The notes under the pieces were generated by a model. It searched no databases, was not told where the DNA came from, and saw only the letters and a program-made list of their open reading frames with translations. From contig NC_013132.1 of the NCBI RefSeq assembly GCF_000024005.1, forward strand, positions 3,342,001-3,406,000: 64,000 nt of DNA, in the 5' to 3' direction. A program made the position numbers and the translations under genes. This stretch comes from Chitinophaga pinensis DSM 2588. GTDB lineage: Bacteria > Bacteroidota > Bacteroidia > Chitinophagales > Chitinophagaceae. Below are positions 43,178 to 51,364 of this stretch, one piece after another. Position 1 is the stretch's first letter, and each line of letters starts with the position of its first letter.

Positions 43178-44335
43178 TCAGATACCTGGTACGTTAAAAT
43201 GCGTGTAGGAGGTAAAGCCAAGGAACGTTTTGTCGTTAGGTACTCCTAACGGATCCTGCAATTCCCGGAGGTATTGCAGGTTAGCTGTTTTATAATAACC
43301 ATATGCGACTTCCGTACCAGGGAATACCGGGCTGGAAGTTGAGCATTTGTTACAAGAAGTAGTTTGATTATATGCCGCTCTCATGTAGTCATATCCTTTG
43401 CTGAGCAGGTTGGAATTGAACGTCCAGAGGGAATTATCCCCTTGTAGCTTTGCCAGTTGCGCTGCGTAGGAGAATGCAGTCAGTGAATACTGGAAATGCA
43501 CGCAGTCATTTCTGTCACAGTACTCCGGAATGGTACCATCTGCTTTGATAATAATCGGCAGGTGCTGTGCGATGATGTTATAGCCATTCTGGTAAACTGT
43601 CGCGCTGTTCAGGAAAATGCCGATCGCCATCTTTGCATAACCTGCGGAGGCATTCCAGTTGTTGTTGTACGCTGGCGTGTTGTTGATGTAATTGTTCTTT
43701 ACCAGGTTCAGGTAGTTATTGAACTGGTTAATATCGGCATCTGACCAGCCGGCTGATTGTCCGAATGCTTTGTAATAGCGTATGATCTCTGCTGCTGCTA
43801 CAAAACTGGGCGTCGTCCAGGATGCTTCCAGGGAGGGCTGGTACTGGTTAGCCCCGTCCATTAACGCATATTGTTTAAACGTGTAGGACCAGCCGTTCAG
43901 AATGGCAATGCACTGTTGTGCATAGGTTGCTGTACCGGTTTTCGCCCAGCGGAGTGCCAGTGCATACGCCAGTACGGCGTCTTTTCTGATCTGGCTTTTG
44001 GATTCTGTAGTGGCTCCGTTGGAACCCACGGTAACGGTTTCCCAGAATTTTGTCGGTAAAGCATTACCATTGACAAAATCCAGTACTTTCTGGTAGGCGG
44101 CGGAACGTATGGCCTCGCCACCGTTGACCTGCGAGCCGATCAGGTCCAGACTGGCCTGTGTATTCAACACGCCCGGATGAACAAAAACAGCGGGCGCCAC
44201 TCCGGCTGCTGCTGTCAGACTTTTGTTGAGCAATGGCGCATTGCTGTTCTGATCCTGTTTTTTGCACATAAATAATAAAGTGGCCATAGCTGCCATAGTC
44301 ATGCAAAGGAGGAGGGAATTGATGGTTTTCTTCAT
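43178..44335 (-). CDS. Alginate-lyase-superfamily lipoprotein
   Basis: About 385 residues from the ATG at 44335 (MKKTINSLLLCMTMAAMATLLFMCKKQ), a lipoprotein-type signal with the cysteine in FMCKK; a longer frame to 44413 adds a non-signal leader. The mature part resembles the alginate_lyase (alpha/alpha toroid) domain: FVHPGVLNTQASLDLI, RKDAVLAYALALRWAKTG, NNWNASAGYAKMAIGIFLN and DGTIPEYCDRNDCVHFQYSLTAFSYAAQLA. It may cleave uronate-containing polysaccharide at the cell surface; substrate uncertain. It is flanked by a terminator downstream and a heptamer-repeat region upstream. Confidence 0.65.
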   Translation of the reverse strand: MKKTINSLLLCMTMAAMATLLFMCKKQDQNSNAPLLNKSLTAAAGVAPAVFVHPGVLNTQASLDLIGSQVNGGEAIRSAAYQKVLDFVNGNALPTKFWETVTVGSNGATTESKSQIRKDAVLAYALALRWAKTGTATYAQQCIAILNGWSYTFKQYALMDGANQYQPSLEASWTTPSFVAAAEIIRYYKAFGQSAGWSDADINQFNNYLNLVKNNYINNTPAYNNNWNASAGYAKMAIGIFLNSATVYQNGYNIIAQHLPIIIKADGTIPEYCDRNDCVHFQYSLTAFSYAAQLAKLQGDNSLWTFNSNLLSKGYDYMRAAYNQTTSCNKCSTSSPVFPGTEVAYGYYKTANLQYLRELQDPLGVPNDKTFLGFTSYTHFNVPGI

Positions 44336-44441
44336 GTTTCGAGGGATTTGAATTCGGCTATTGCGGAATACGTTGCGGTCTTGTAGAAGTATATGATATG
44401 AAAGCGTGCTCATAGTTAGGTGTGGAATGTATAGGGAAAGG

Positions 44442-44612
44442 AATTAGCAATTAGGATTAGGAATTAGCAATTAGGAATTAGCAATTAGCAATTAGCAATT
44501 AGGAATTTCTTCTATTATTGACTCCATTGTAAACAATATTCAAAGACTTCCACCGCCGCAATAATCTCCGCTGCATTACAATTCTTAATTCTTAATTCCT
44601 AATTCCTAATTG
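44442..44612. repeat. Heptamer array pair (AATTAGC/AATTAGG and inverted AATTCTT/AATTCCT)
   Basis: The left arm (44442-44508) has about nine AATTAGG/AATTAGC heptamers, the longest array in the window; the right arm (44580-44612) has inverted AATTCTT/AATTCCT units reaching the stop of the VOC gene. About 70 bases of unrelated sequence lie between. It lies between two minus-strand genes and may act as a terminator or spacer. Confidence 0.7.
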
Positions 44613-44615
44613 AAT

Positions 44616-45011
44616 TTACAGCTGCTGGTACAGCATCATATGTGCGCCGGCAGGGTCTTGTATCAGACAGTATACTGCTTCCTGTCCCATACTGCGTTTT
44701 TCACCGATGATCTTCCCGCCGTGCAGGGTACACTGTTCCATGCTCTTTTCAAGGTCATCAACAGCGACATAGATCATCCATTGCGGAGGAATAGAACTAT
44801 TCTGTCCTTTCGCATGACAAACACCGGTTGTGGTCATCGTATGATCGCCTTCTCCGGCGTCCGGCACCTGCATGACGTAGTCATCATATTCTCCCATACT
44901 GAGGGGAGATTTTTCCCAACCGATCACCTGACGATAAAAGTCACTGACAATACCTGCGTCTGGAACGGTAAGGTCATGCCATAAAATAGTACCTGCTTTT
45001 TTCTTTTCCAT
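44616..45011 (-). CDS. VOC-family (glyoxalase/dioxygenase-fold) protein
   Basis: A 131-residue single-domain protein: ILWHDLTVPDAGIVSDFYRQVIGWEKSP opens the beta-alpha-beta-beta-beta module, VDDLEKSMEQCTLHGGKIIGEKRSMGQEAVYCLIQDPAGAHMMLYQQL closes the second. Such proteins bind metal or small molecules, and the reaction here is unknown. It is transcribed divergently from the GlxA-type regulator gene; the gap contains the inverted repeat CCGTA-AGA-TACGG at 45031-45043. Confidence 0.85.
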   Translation of the reverse strand: MEKKKAGTILWHDLTVPDAGIVSDFYRQVIGWEKSPLSMGEYDDYVMQVPDAGEGDHTMTTTGVCHAKGQNSSIPPQWMIYVAVDDLEKSMEQCTLHGGKIIGEKRSMGQEAVYCLIQDPAGAHMMLYQQL

Positions 45012-45030
45012 TGATTTCGTGAATTACGTA

Positions 45031-45138
45031 CCGTAAGATACGGAACTAGAATCTTTTCTTGAACATCTTAAAAACACAGTCATAGGGGGTATTTGGGACA
45101 AATGTTGTAACTTAACAGGTACTTGTTTTAAAACCTGT
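45031..45138. promoter_or_regulatory. Two inverted repeats between VOC and GlxA-type genes
   Basis: CCGTA-AGA-TACGG (45031-45043) is a perfect 5-3-5 dyad near the VOC start, and ACAGGT (45115-45120) with ACCTGT (45133-45138) is a 6-12-6 dyad just before the GlxA-type start. Either may be a regulator site; no exact promoter box was found. Confidence 0.35.
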
Positions 45139-45147
45139 AATTACGTT

Positions 45148-46146
45148 ATGACGAATCTGGCATTGTTGCTCACTTACAATCATCGGCTGATCAGTACGGC
45201 CGCGATTCTTGATGTGTTTGAATCAGTCAATTCGATGTATGCCGCCGGCCAGCAGCCAACTTGTTTCAATATACAGCTTGTCCTGCCTGACCAGGAAGGT
45301 GTAGACATCTTACCGCATTACGGCCGCTATAGTACGGTGCCGTTGAAAGATGCGGTGAAAGCAGATGTTGTGTTGATTCCCGCTTTCATTGCAGGTGATG
45401 TAGATATGGCTATTACCGCCAATAATACGTTCATCCCCTGGATCCGTCAGCAACATCATGCAGGTGCGGAAATAGCCAGTTTTTGTACCGGCGCATTCCT
45501 GCTGGCGGCTACCGGTCTGCTGGATGGTAAACCTGCCACTACTCATATGAATGCCTGTCCCGCTTTCGCCGGTCATTTTCCCGATGTGTTACTGCAACCT
45601 GATAAAGTCCTGACGGCGGCCTCCGGTATTTATACCAGTGGTGGCGCTACCAGCACCTTTCACCTGTTGTTGTACCTGGTAGAAAAATACTGCGGACAGG
45701 ACATGGCTGTAAAAGCTGCCAAACTGTTTGCCATTGATATGGACCGTGACACACAATCCTATTTCGGTATGTTCCTGCCTGATAAAAAACACGCAGATCC
45801 ACTGATCACGGAAGTGCAACAGCGGATGGAAGCCCAGTTTCGTGAAGCGCGTAATGTGGAATCTTTTATGGAAAATATTCCTGCCAGCCGCCGCAACTTC
45901 GTAAGGCGCTTTAAACAGGCCACCGGTATCACACCGATCGAATACCTGCAGAAAACGCGTATAGAAGCCGCCAAGAAAATGCTGGAACAGACAGGTAACA
46001 GTATCCTCGCTGTAATGCTCGATTGCGGATACAACGATATCAAAGCTTTCCGTAAAGTATTCAGAAAAGAAGTCGGTCTGACGCCCACAGAATACAGGTT
46101 CAAATTTGCCGGTAGCCGTAATGCCTCCCTGCAGATGGAAATGTGA
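45148..46146 (+). CDS. GlxA-type regulator (DJ-1 domain plus AraC HTH)
   Basis: A 332-residue protein: residues about 1-200 are a DJ-1/PfpI-like domain with the elbow EIASFCTGAFLLAATGLLDGKPATTHMN (C113), and residues about 225-320 an AraC double helix-turn-helix (NIPASRRNFVRRFKQATGITPIEYLQKTRIEAAKKML to YNDIKAFRKVFRKEVGLTPTEYRFKF). It lies 98 bases upstream of the ethanolamine genes on the same strand, so control of those genes is a reasonable guess; it also diverges from the VOC gene. Confidence 0.88.
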   Translation: MTNLALLLTYNHRLISTAAILDVFESVNSMYAAGQQPTCFNIQLVLPDQEGVDILPHYGRYSTVPLKDAVKADVVLIPAFIAGDVDMAITANNTFIPWIRQQHHAGAEIASFCTGAFLLAATGLLDGKPATTHMNACPAFAGHFPDVLLQPDKVLTAASGIYTSGGATSTFHLLLYLVEKYCGQDMAVKAAKLFAIDMDRDTQSYFGMFLPDKKHADPLITEVQQRMEAQFREARNVESFMENIPASRRNFVRRFKQATGITPIEYLQKTRIEAAKKMLEQTGNSILAVMLDCGYNDIKAFRKVFRKEVGLTPTEYRFKFAGSRNASLQMEM

Positions 46147-46244
46147 TCTTTTTGCGTAACTTGACAGGACTTCACGAAGGGAAACGGGAATAGATTATAT
46201 CAACCAGTGGTGATGCCATGCATTGCCAGTAATCCCGTATTTAT

Positions 46245-47570
46245 ATGTCTGCTCAGGAAACTGTTTTAAAGAAAGTAATCAAACCCATACACTTATGGGC
46301 CATTGGCGTCGGACTGGTCATCTCCGGTGAATATTTCGGCTGGAATTATGGCTGGGATGTAGCAGGTACTGTCGGTTTTCTGGTAGCTACTGTTATCATT
46401 ACCGTACTGTATATCACATTTATTTTCAGCTTTACTGAACTGACAACGTCTATTCCGCAGGCCGGCGGACCGTTTACTTATACACACCGGGCGATGGGCC
46501 CTTTCGGTGGACTCATAGCCGGATATGCTACCGCTGTGGAGTTCCTGCTGGCCACACCCGCTATCGCTTTTGCCCTGGGCAATTATCTGCACTTTCTGCA
46601 TCCGGCGCTGCCGGTGTTTGGCTGCGGTATCGCTTTTTATGTGATACTGACAGGCGTGAACCTGCTGGGGATAAAGGAGTCGGCCTTTTTCTCCCTTATC
46701 ATCACTTTACTGGCAGTCGTGGAACTGCTCATATACATGGGCATCGTAGCGCCTTCTTTCAGTACAGCCAATTTCCTGCATGATGCCATGCCTGCCGGAT
46801 GGATGGGGGTATTCGCTGCATTGCCTTTCGCCATGTGGCTGTACGTCTGTATAGAAGGCATCGCCATGGTGGCGGAAGAAGTAAAGAATCCCGGGGCTAA
46901 TATTCCCAAAGGATATATCTCGGCGATGCTCACACTCGCGATACTGGCCGTAGGGGTGATGGTGCTCACTGGTGGTATTACAGACTGGCGACAGTTATCC
47001 ACCATCGATTATCCATTGCCGGAGGCTATCGGCGTCGTACTGGGTAAACAAAGCGGTATTACCAAGATATTTGCCGGTATTGGTCTCTTTGGATTGATCG
47101 CCTCTTTCAATGGGATCATTATCAGCTATTCCCGCCAGCTGTTTGCACTGGCCAGGGGAGGTTACCTGCCGCCGGTACTGGCAGTGCTCAGTCCTAAAAG
47201 ACAGGTGCCTTATGTGGCACTGATCGTCGGCGGACTGTTAGGAGTAGGCGCGCTCTATTTCGGTAAGACAGACCAGCTGGTGATCCTCTCAGTTATGGGG
47301 GCTGTGGTGATGTATATCCTGAGCATGATCAGCCTGTTTATTTTAAGGAAGAAAGAACCAGGGCTCGAACGTCCTTTTAAAGCGCCTTTTTATCCCTGGT
47401 TTCCAGGGATTGCTTTAGTGTTGTCCATCGTATCATTAATTGCGATTGTATACTATAACTGGCAGCTGGGTATTCTCTTCTTTGCAGGAATGGTGATTGC
47501 CCTGGGTGTTTTTGTGTCAACAGGAAAACATAAGGAAACAACGCCCGAGCCAGGGGAAGTAATAGCCTGA
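46245..47570 (+). CDS. eat: Ethanolamine permease
   Basis: A 441-residue APC-superfamily transporter with about twelve membrane segments. The N-terminal HLWAIGVGLVISGEYFGWNYGWDVAGTVGFLVAT is characteristic of ethanolamine permeases, as is FAMWLYVCIEGIAMVAEEVKNPGANIPKGYI. The two genes that follow encode ethanolamine ammonia-lyase, which supports the specificity. The next gene starts 14 bases downstream. The lack of microcompartment genes suggests ethanolamine is used here mainly as a nitrogen source. Confidence 0.9.
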   Translation: MSAQETVLKKVIKPIHLWAIGVGLVISGEYFGWNYGWDVAGTVGFLVATVIITVLYITFIFSFTELTTSIPQAGGPFTYTHRAMGPFGGLIAGYATAVEFLLATPAIAFALGNYLHFLHPALPVFGCGIAFYVILTGVNLLGIKESAFFSLIITLLAVVELLIYMGIVAPSFSTANFLHDAMPAGWMGVFAALPFAMWLYVCIEGIAMVAEEVKNPGANIPKGYISAMLTLAILAVGVMVLTGGITDWRQLSTIDYPLPEAIGVVLGKQSGITKIFAGIGLFGLIASFNGIIISYSRQLFALARGGYLPPVLAVLSPKRQVPYVALIVGGLLGVGALYFGKTDQLVILSVMGAVVMYILSMISLFILRKKEPGLERPFKAPFYPWFPGIALVLSIVSLIAIVYYNWQLGILFFAGMVIALGVFVSTGKHKETTPEPGEVIA

Positions 47571-47584
47571 TAAAAAAGATAATT

Positions 47585-48961
47585 GTGTCATATCAACATA
47601 CCATACAACATAAACGATATCAGTTTGCCGACCTGCGCACACTGCTGGCAAAAGCAACGCCTTTCCGCTCAGGAGATGCATTGGCTGGTCTTGCCGCTGA
47701 TACCTATGAAGAAAGAGTTGCAGCGCAGATGACGCTGGCAGACATACCTTTAAAGGCTTTTTTGCAGGAAGCCATCATCCCTTATGAAGAGGATGAGATC
47801 ACACGTTTGATCATAGACACGCATGACCATGCGGCTTTTGCGCCTGTGAGTCATTTTACAGTAGGAGAGCTGCGGGACTGGCTTTTAAGCGACGCAGCAG
47901 ACACCCGCACGTTGCAACAATTATCAAAAGGACTGACACCGGAAATGGTAGCTGCTGTCTCTAAACTGATGCGCAACCAGGACCTGATCAGTGTAGCGCA
48001 GAAATGTGAAGTGGTTACACGCTTCAGGAATACCATCGGTTTAAAAGGACATCTCTCTGTACGCCTGCAGCCTAACCATAATACGGATGATCCCAAAGGT
48101 ATAGCGGCGAGTATCATCGACGGACTACTATACGGCAGCGGCGATGCGGTAATCGGCATCAATCCTGCTACGGATAGTCCGCAGACAGTCATACAATTGC
48201 TACGGATGCTGGACCAGCTGAGAATGCAGTTCGACATTCCCACACAATCCTGCATTCTCTGTCATGTCACCACTGCCATGCAGATCATGCACCAGGCGCC
48301 GGTAGATCTGGTATTTCAGTCTATTGGTGGGACAGAAAAAACAAACAGCAGTTTTGGTATTCACCTGAATATGCTAAAAGAAGCGCATGAAGCGGCGCTG
48401 TCCCTGAAAAGAGGTACGGCAGGCAATAACGTCATGTATTTTGAAACAGGACAGGGGAGCGCTTTATCTGCCAATGCACACGCCGGTGTAGATCAACAGA
48501 CCTGTGAAGTAAGGTCGTATGCCGTAGCCCGGCAGTTCTCTCCTTTGCTGGTAAATACCGTCGTTGGTTTCATCGGACCGGAATATCTTTTCGATGGTAA
48601 ACAGATCATCCGGGCGGCGCTGGAAGATCATTGCTGTGGTAAGTTAATGGGACTGCCGATGGGTGTGGATATCTGCTATACCAATCACGCGGAGGCAGAT
48701 CAGGATGATATGGATAATCTGCTGACATTACTCGGTGTAGCAGGTTGTAACTTTATTATGGGCGTACCGGGTGCAGATGATATCATGCTGAATTATCAGT
48801 CTACTTCTTTTCACGATGCACTATATGCACGGAAAGTATTAGGATTAAAAGCAGCGCCGGAATTTGATGCCTGGTTACAGCAACAAGGCATTACCGATGC
48901 ACAGGGACAATTGCAACAGGTAGGGAAAGCACATCACTTATTAAGTTATCAGGCAGGATGA
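47585..48961 (+). CDS. eutB: Ethanolamine ammonia-lyase, large subunit
   Basis: A 458-residue protein that aligns in outline with EutB: FADLRTLLAKATPFRSGDALAGLAA near the start, the central CEVVTRFRNTIGLKGHLSVRLQPNHNTDDPKGIAASIIDGLLYGSGDAVIGINPATDSP, and GNNVMYFETGQGSALSANAHAGVDQQTCEVRSYAVAR. EutB carries the substrate and, with EutC, the adenosylcobalamin radical site that converts ethanolamine to acetaldehyde and ammonia. The start is a GTG at 47585. It overlaps eutC by four bases (ATGA). Confidence 0.95.
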   Translation: MSYQHTIQHKRYQFADLRTLLAKATPFRSGDALAGLAADTYEERVAAQMTLADIPLKAFLQEAIIPYEEDEITRLIIDTHDHAAFAPVSHFTVGELRDWLLSDAADTRTLQQLSKGLTPEMVAAVSKLMRNQDLISVAQKCEVVTRFRNTIGLKGHLSVRLQPNHNTDDPKGIAASIIDGLLYGSGDAVIGINPATDSPQTVIQLLRMLDQLRMQFDIPTQSCILCHVTTAMQIMHQAPVDLVFQSIGGTEKTNSSFGIHLNMLKEAHEAALSLKRGTAGNNVMYFETGQGSALSANAHAGVDQQTCEVRSYAVARQFSPLLVNTVVGFIGPEYLFDGKQIIRAALEDHCCGKLMGLPMGVDICYTNHAEADQDDMDNLLTLLGVAGCNFIMGVPGADDIMLNYQSTSFHDALYARKVLGLKAAPEFDAWLQQQGITDAQGQLQQVGKAHHLLSYQAG

Positions 48962-49740
48962 GTAATATACGACACAGCAACGCAGTAAAGGAAGATCCCT
49001 GGTCTTCACTCAAGGCATTCACCACTGCACGGATTGCATTGGGAAGAACAGGAACGGCTATTCCGCTGAAAGAAGTCTTGTCTTTCAGACTGGCACATGC
49101 ACATGCCAGGGATGCGGTTTATTCAAAACTGGATACCAATCTGCTGCTGGAAGAATTACACGCATTTTTGCTGCCGGTATTACCCTTACATAGCAGTGCC
49201 GCTGATCGTTATGAATACCTGCAACGTCCGGACAAAGGACGCCGTCTGGATACACAGAGTATTGATATGCTCAGGGCGCAGCCGGATGCCTTCCGGCAGA
49301 AAGATGTCGCTATTATTATTGCCGACGGACTTTCCGCTACTGCTATGAATATACATACTGCTCCTTTGTTGAATCATTTACTGCCCATGCTGAAAACAGC
49401 CGGATTGTCCATCGCGCCGGTTTGTCTGGCAGAGCAGGCCAGGGTGGCAATAGGAGATGAAATAGGGGATCTGCTGGAGGCAAAGATGACACTTGTACTC
49501 ATAGGAGAACGTCCCGGACTGAGTGCTGCCGATAGTATGGGAGCCTATATCACCTTTAATCCCCGTCCCGGGAATACGGACGAAGGCCGGAACTGTATTT
49601 CCAACATCCGTCAGGATGGGTTGCAGTATATCCCTGCGGCAGGGAAGATCTGTTACCTGTTACAGGAGGCGATGAAACTGCGTCTTTCCGGTGTGGAATT
49701 GAAGGATAATTATGTGGATCTTTCACTGCTTAGCGAATAA
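48958..49740 (+). CDS. eutC: Ethanolamine ammonia-lyase, small subunit
   Basis: A 260-residue protein with EutC features: DPWSSLKAFTTARIALGRTGTAIPLKEVLSFRLAHAHARDAVYSKLD, IIADGLSATAMNIHTAPLL and LIGERPGLSAADSMGAYITFNPRPGNTDEGRNCISNIRQDGL. It contributes to the cobalamin-binding interface with EutB in the cytoplasm. ATG overlaps the eutB stop. EutA, the usual reactivating factor, is not encoded nearby. The gene is followed by a 67-base gap and the sigma-factor gene. Confidence 0.95.
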   Translation: MSNIRHSNAVKEDPWSSLKAFTTARIALGRTGTAIPLKEVLSFRLAHAHARDAVYSKLDTNLLLEELHAFLLPVLPLHSSAADRYEYLQRPDKGRRLDTQSIDMLRAQPDAFRQKDVAIIIADGLSATAMNIHTAPLLNHLLPMLKTAGLSIAPVCLAEQARVAIGDEIGDLLEAKMTLVLIGERPGLSAADSMGAYITFNPRPGNTDEGRNCISNIRQDGLQYIPAAGKICYLLQEAMKLRLSGVELKDNYVDLSLLSE

Positions 49741-49807
49741 AGCAGCTGAAACCTATTAGCCAGACCGTTTATTTTCCCCATCAATTATTTAAAAAAAATA
49801 ATACTTT

Positions 49808-50386
49808 GTGCGCCATTCAAAACGACTGATGACGCACGACGGATACCATATCTCTGCTGATGAAGCTACTGAGGCACTCCGTAGCCGTGATGCCGACGTA
49901 TTCCGGAATATTTACAATGCGTACAGTGAAGAACTGTATCTGCTGGCTTACCGCTGGGTCAAGGATTATGACCTGGCGAAGGAAGTCGTACAGGGTCTTT
50001 TTGCCCATTTGTGGGAAAAAGGGCCGGAGATTAACATTACCGGAAATGTGCGGCATTACCTGTATCGTGCGGTTACTAACAGAAGTATCAATGAACTGAA
50101 GCGCAGGGCCCGTCATGTGAGTGAAGAAGCGTTGCAATGGCAGGCGGATAGTGTTTCCCTGCATGATATAACCGACCATCTTTTACTGCAGAAAGAGATC
50201 ATGCGGCTGGTACAGACCTTAGCGCCACGTTGCCGGGAGATCTTCCTGCTCAGTCGTTTCGACGGACTGGAACCTGCCGAGATTGCAGATAAACTGGGCA
50301 TTGCGGTCAATACCGTCTATTTCCAGCTGGCAGTGGCCCTGAAGCACCTGCGTACACAGTTGCTGAATGGAAAAAAATTAGAGTAG
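49808..50386 (+). CDS. ECF-type RNA polymerase sigma factor (FecI-like)
   Basis: A 192-residue sigma-70 of the extracytoplasmic type: region 2 (about 30-95: DADVFRNIYNAYSEELYLLAYRWVKDYDLAKEVVQGLFAHLWEK) and region 4 (about 130-185: LAPRCREIFLLSRFDGLEPAEIADKLGIAVNTVYFQLAVALKHLR). The GTG at 49808 gives the longest product; the ATG at 49829 (MTHDGYHIS) is a likely alternative. It is followed by FecR, SusC and SusD genes, a standard cell-surface-signalling locus, so it should direct transcription of the SusC/D pair when the anti-sigma is inactivated. Confidence 0.93.
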   Translation: MRHSKRLMTHDGYHISADEATEALRSRDADVFRNIYNAYSEELYLLAYRWVKDYDLAKEVVQGLFAHLWEKGPEINITGNVRHYLYRAVTNRSINELKRRARHVSEEALQWQADSVSLHDITDHLLLQKEIMRLVQTLAPRCREIFLLSRFDGLEPAEIADKLGIAVNTVYFQLAVALKHLRTQLLNGKKLE

Positions 50387-50430
50387 CATCAAAGTAACAC
50401 GGCGTTGAATTGTCGTAATATGTATAACTG

Positions 50431-51345
50431 ATGAACAACAAGGACGTAACTGAATTTGTCATTGATTGTCTGACAGATACCAGTAACAAGGACAAACAGG
50501 CTGCATTAAACCAGTGGTTGCGGGAGTCGGAAGACAACCGCCTGCTGTATGCAGAACTGAAGCAGCTTTGGGAAGCTGCCGCAGCAGTCCCCCCCGTGCC
50601 ATTTGACAGCGAACAAGGATGGAATGAACTCCTGCTGGTGATAGCAGCAGATACGCCCGTAAAGCGCATGTTCCCCTGGAAAACAGTGGCCGCCGCTGTG
50701 TTGCTCCTGCTCCTGGGTACAGGTATCTGGTGGTGGCAGACAACTGCTGTCCGCTGGACCACTTATATCGCTCACACCGCAGACCGGGATAGTCTCTCGT
50801 TACCGGATGGTTCACTTGTATATCTCAAACCAGGTACCTCTCTGAAATATAAACAACCCTTTTCTGACCGCACCGTTGTCCTCCTATCAGGCGAAGCATA
50901 TTTCGATGTAATGAAAGCAGCCGAACATATATTTCTTGTACAGGCAGGAGATGCAACTGTGCGTGTATTAGGTACGGCATTTAATGTGCGAATAGAACAG
51001 AATAGAACAGAGGTAATCGTGTTTGAAGGGAAAATAAGTTTACAACAGAACGGGCAAAATCTGGTACTCAGTAGTGGTGATGGAAACAAGGGAACAGCAG
51101 ATGCTGCAAGTGGCGAAATCCTGCATCCACAGGGTGATTACAGCAACCAGTGTGTATGGGCTACAGATGATTTGTTATTCGAAAATGAAGAAGCGGTACA
51201 CGTCGCAAAAGTGATCGCAGATTACTATAAAATCCCTGCCTTAAAAATACCTGAAAATCTAAAACATAAACGTATTACCTTACACCTGCATAACACGCCG
51301 GCCGAACAAGCTATGGAAATCCTGGCGACCGTTTTAGATGAATAA
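50431..51345 (+). CDS. FecR-type anti-sigma factor
   Basis: A 304-residue inner-membrane protein: a cytoplasmic N-terminal part (about 1-85), a single helix (about 87-105, TVAAAVLLLLLGTGIWWW), then the periplasmic FecR domain (SLSLPDGSLVYLKPGTSLKYKQ to GEAYFDVMKAAEHIFLVQAGDATVRVLGTAFNVR) and a C-terminal DUF4974-like part (VHVAKVIADYYKIPALKIPENLKHKRITLHLHNTPAEQAMEIL). It should bind the sigma factor encoded upstream and the STN domain of the SusC protein downstream. Confidence 0.93.
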   Translation: MNNKDVTEFVIDCLTDTSNKDKQAALNQWLRESEDNRLLYAELKQLWEAAAAVPPVPFDSEQGWNELLLVIAADTPVKRMFPWKTVAAAVLLLLLGTGIWWWQTTAVRWTTYIAHTADRDSLSLPDGSLVYLKPGTSLKYKQPFSDRTVVLLSGEAYFDVMKAAEHIFLVQAGDATVRVLGTAFNVRIEQNRTEVIVFEGKISLQQNGQNLVLSSGDGNKGTADAASGEILHPQGDYSNQCVWATDDLLFENEEAVHVAKVIADYYKIPALKIPENLKHKRITLHLHNTPAEQAMEILATVLDE

Positions 51346-51364
51346 TTGAGCTCCTTTAACCCAC

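Noticed and set aside
46147..46244. Possible cobalamin riboswitch before the ethanolamine genes
   Set aside because: The gap is only 98 bases and shows no B12-box-like sequence; too short for the known class.
49799..49808. TAATACTTTG as a -7 promoter box for the sigma-factor gene
   Set aside because: It has one base too few between TA and TTTG to match TAnnTTTG, and it abuts the GTG start.
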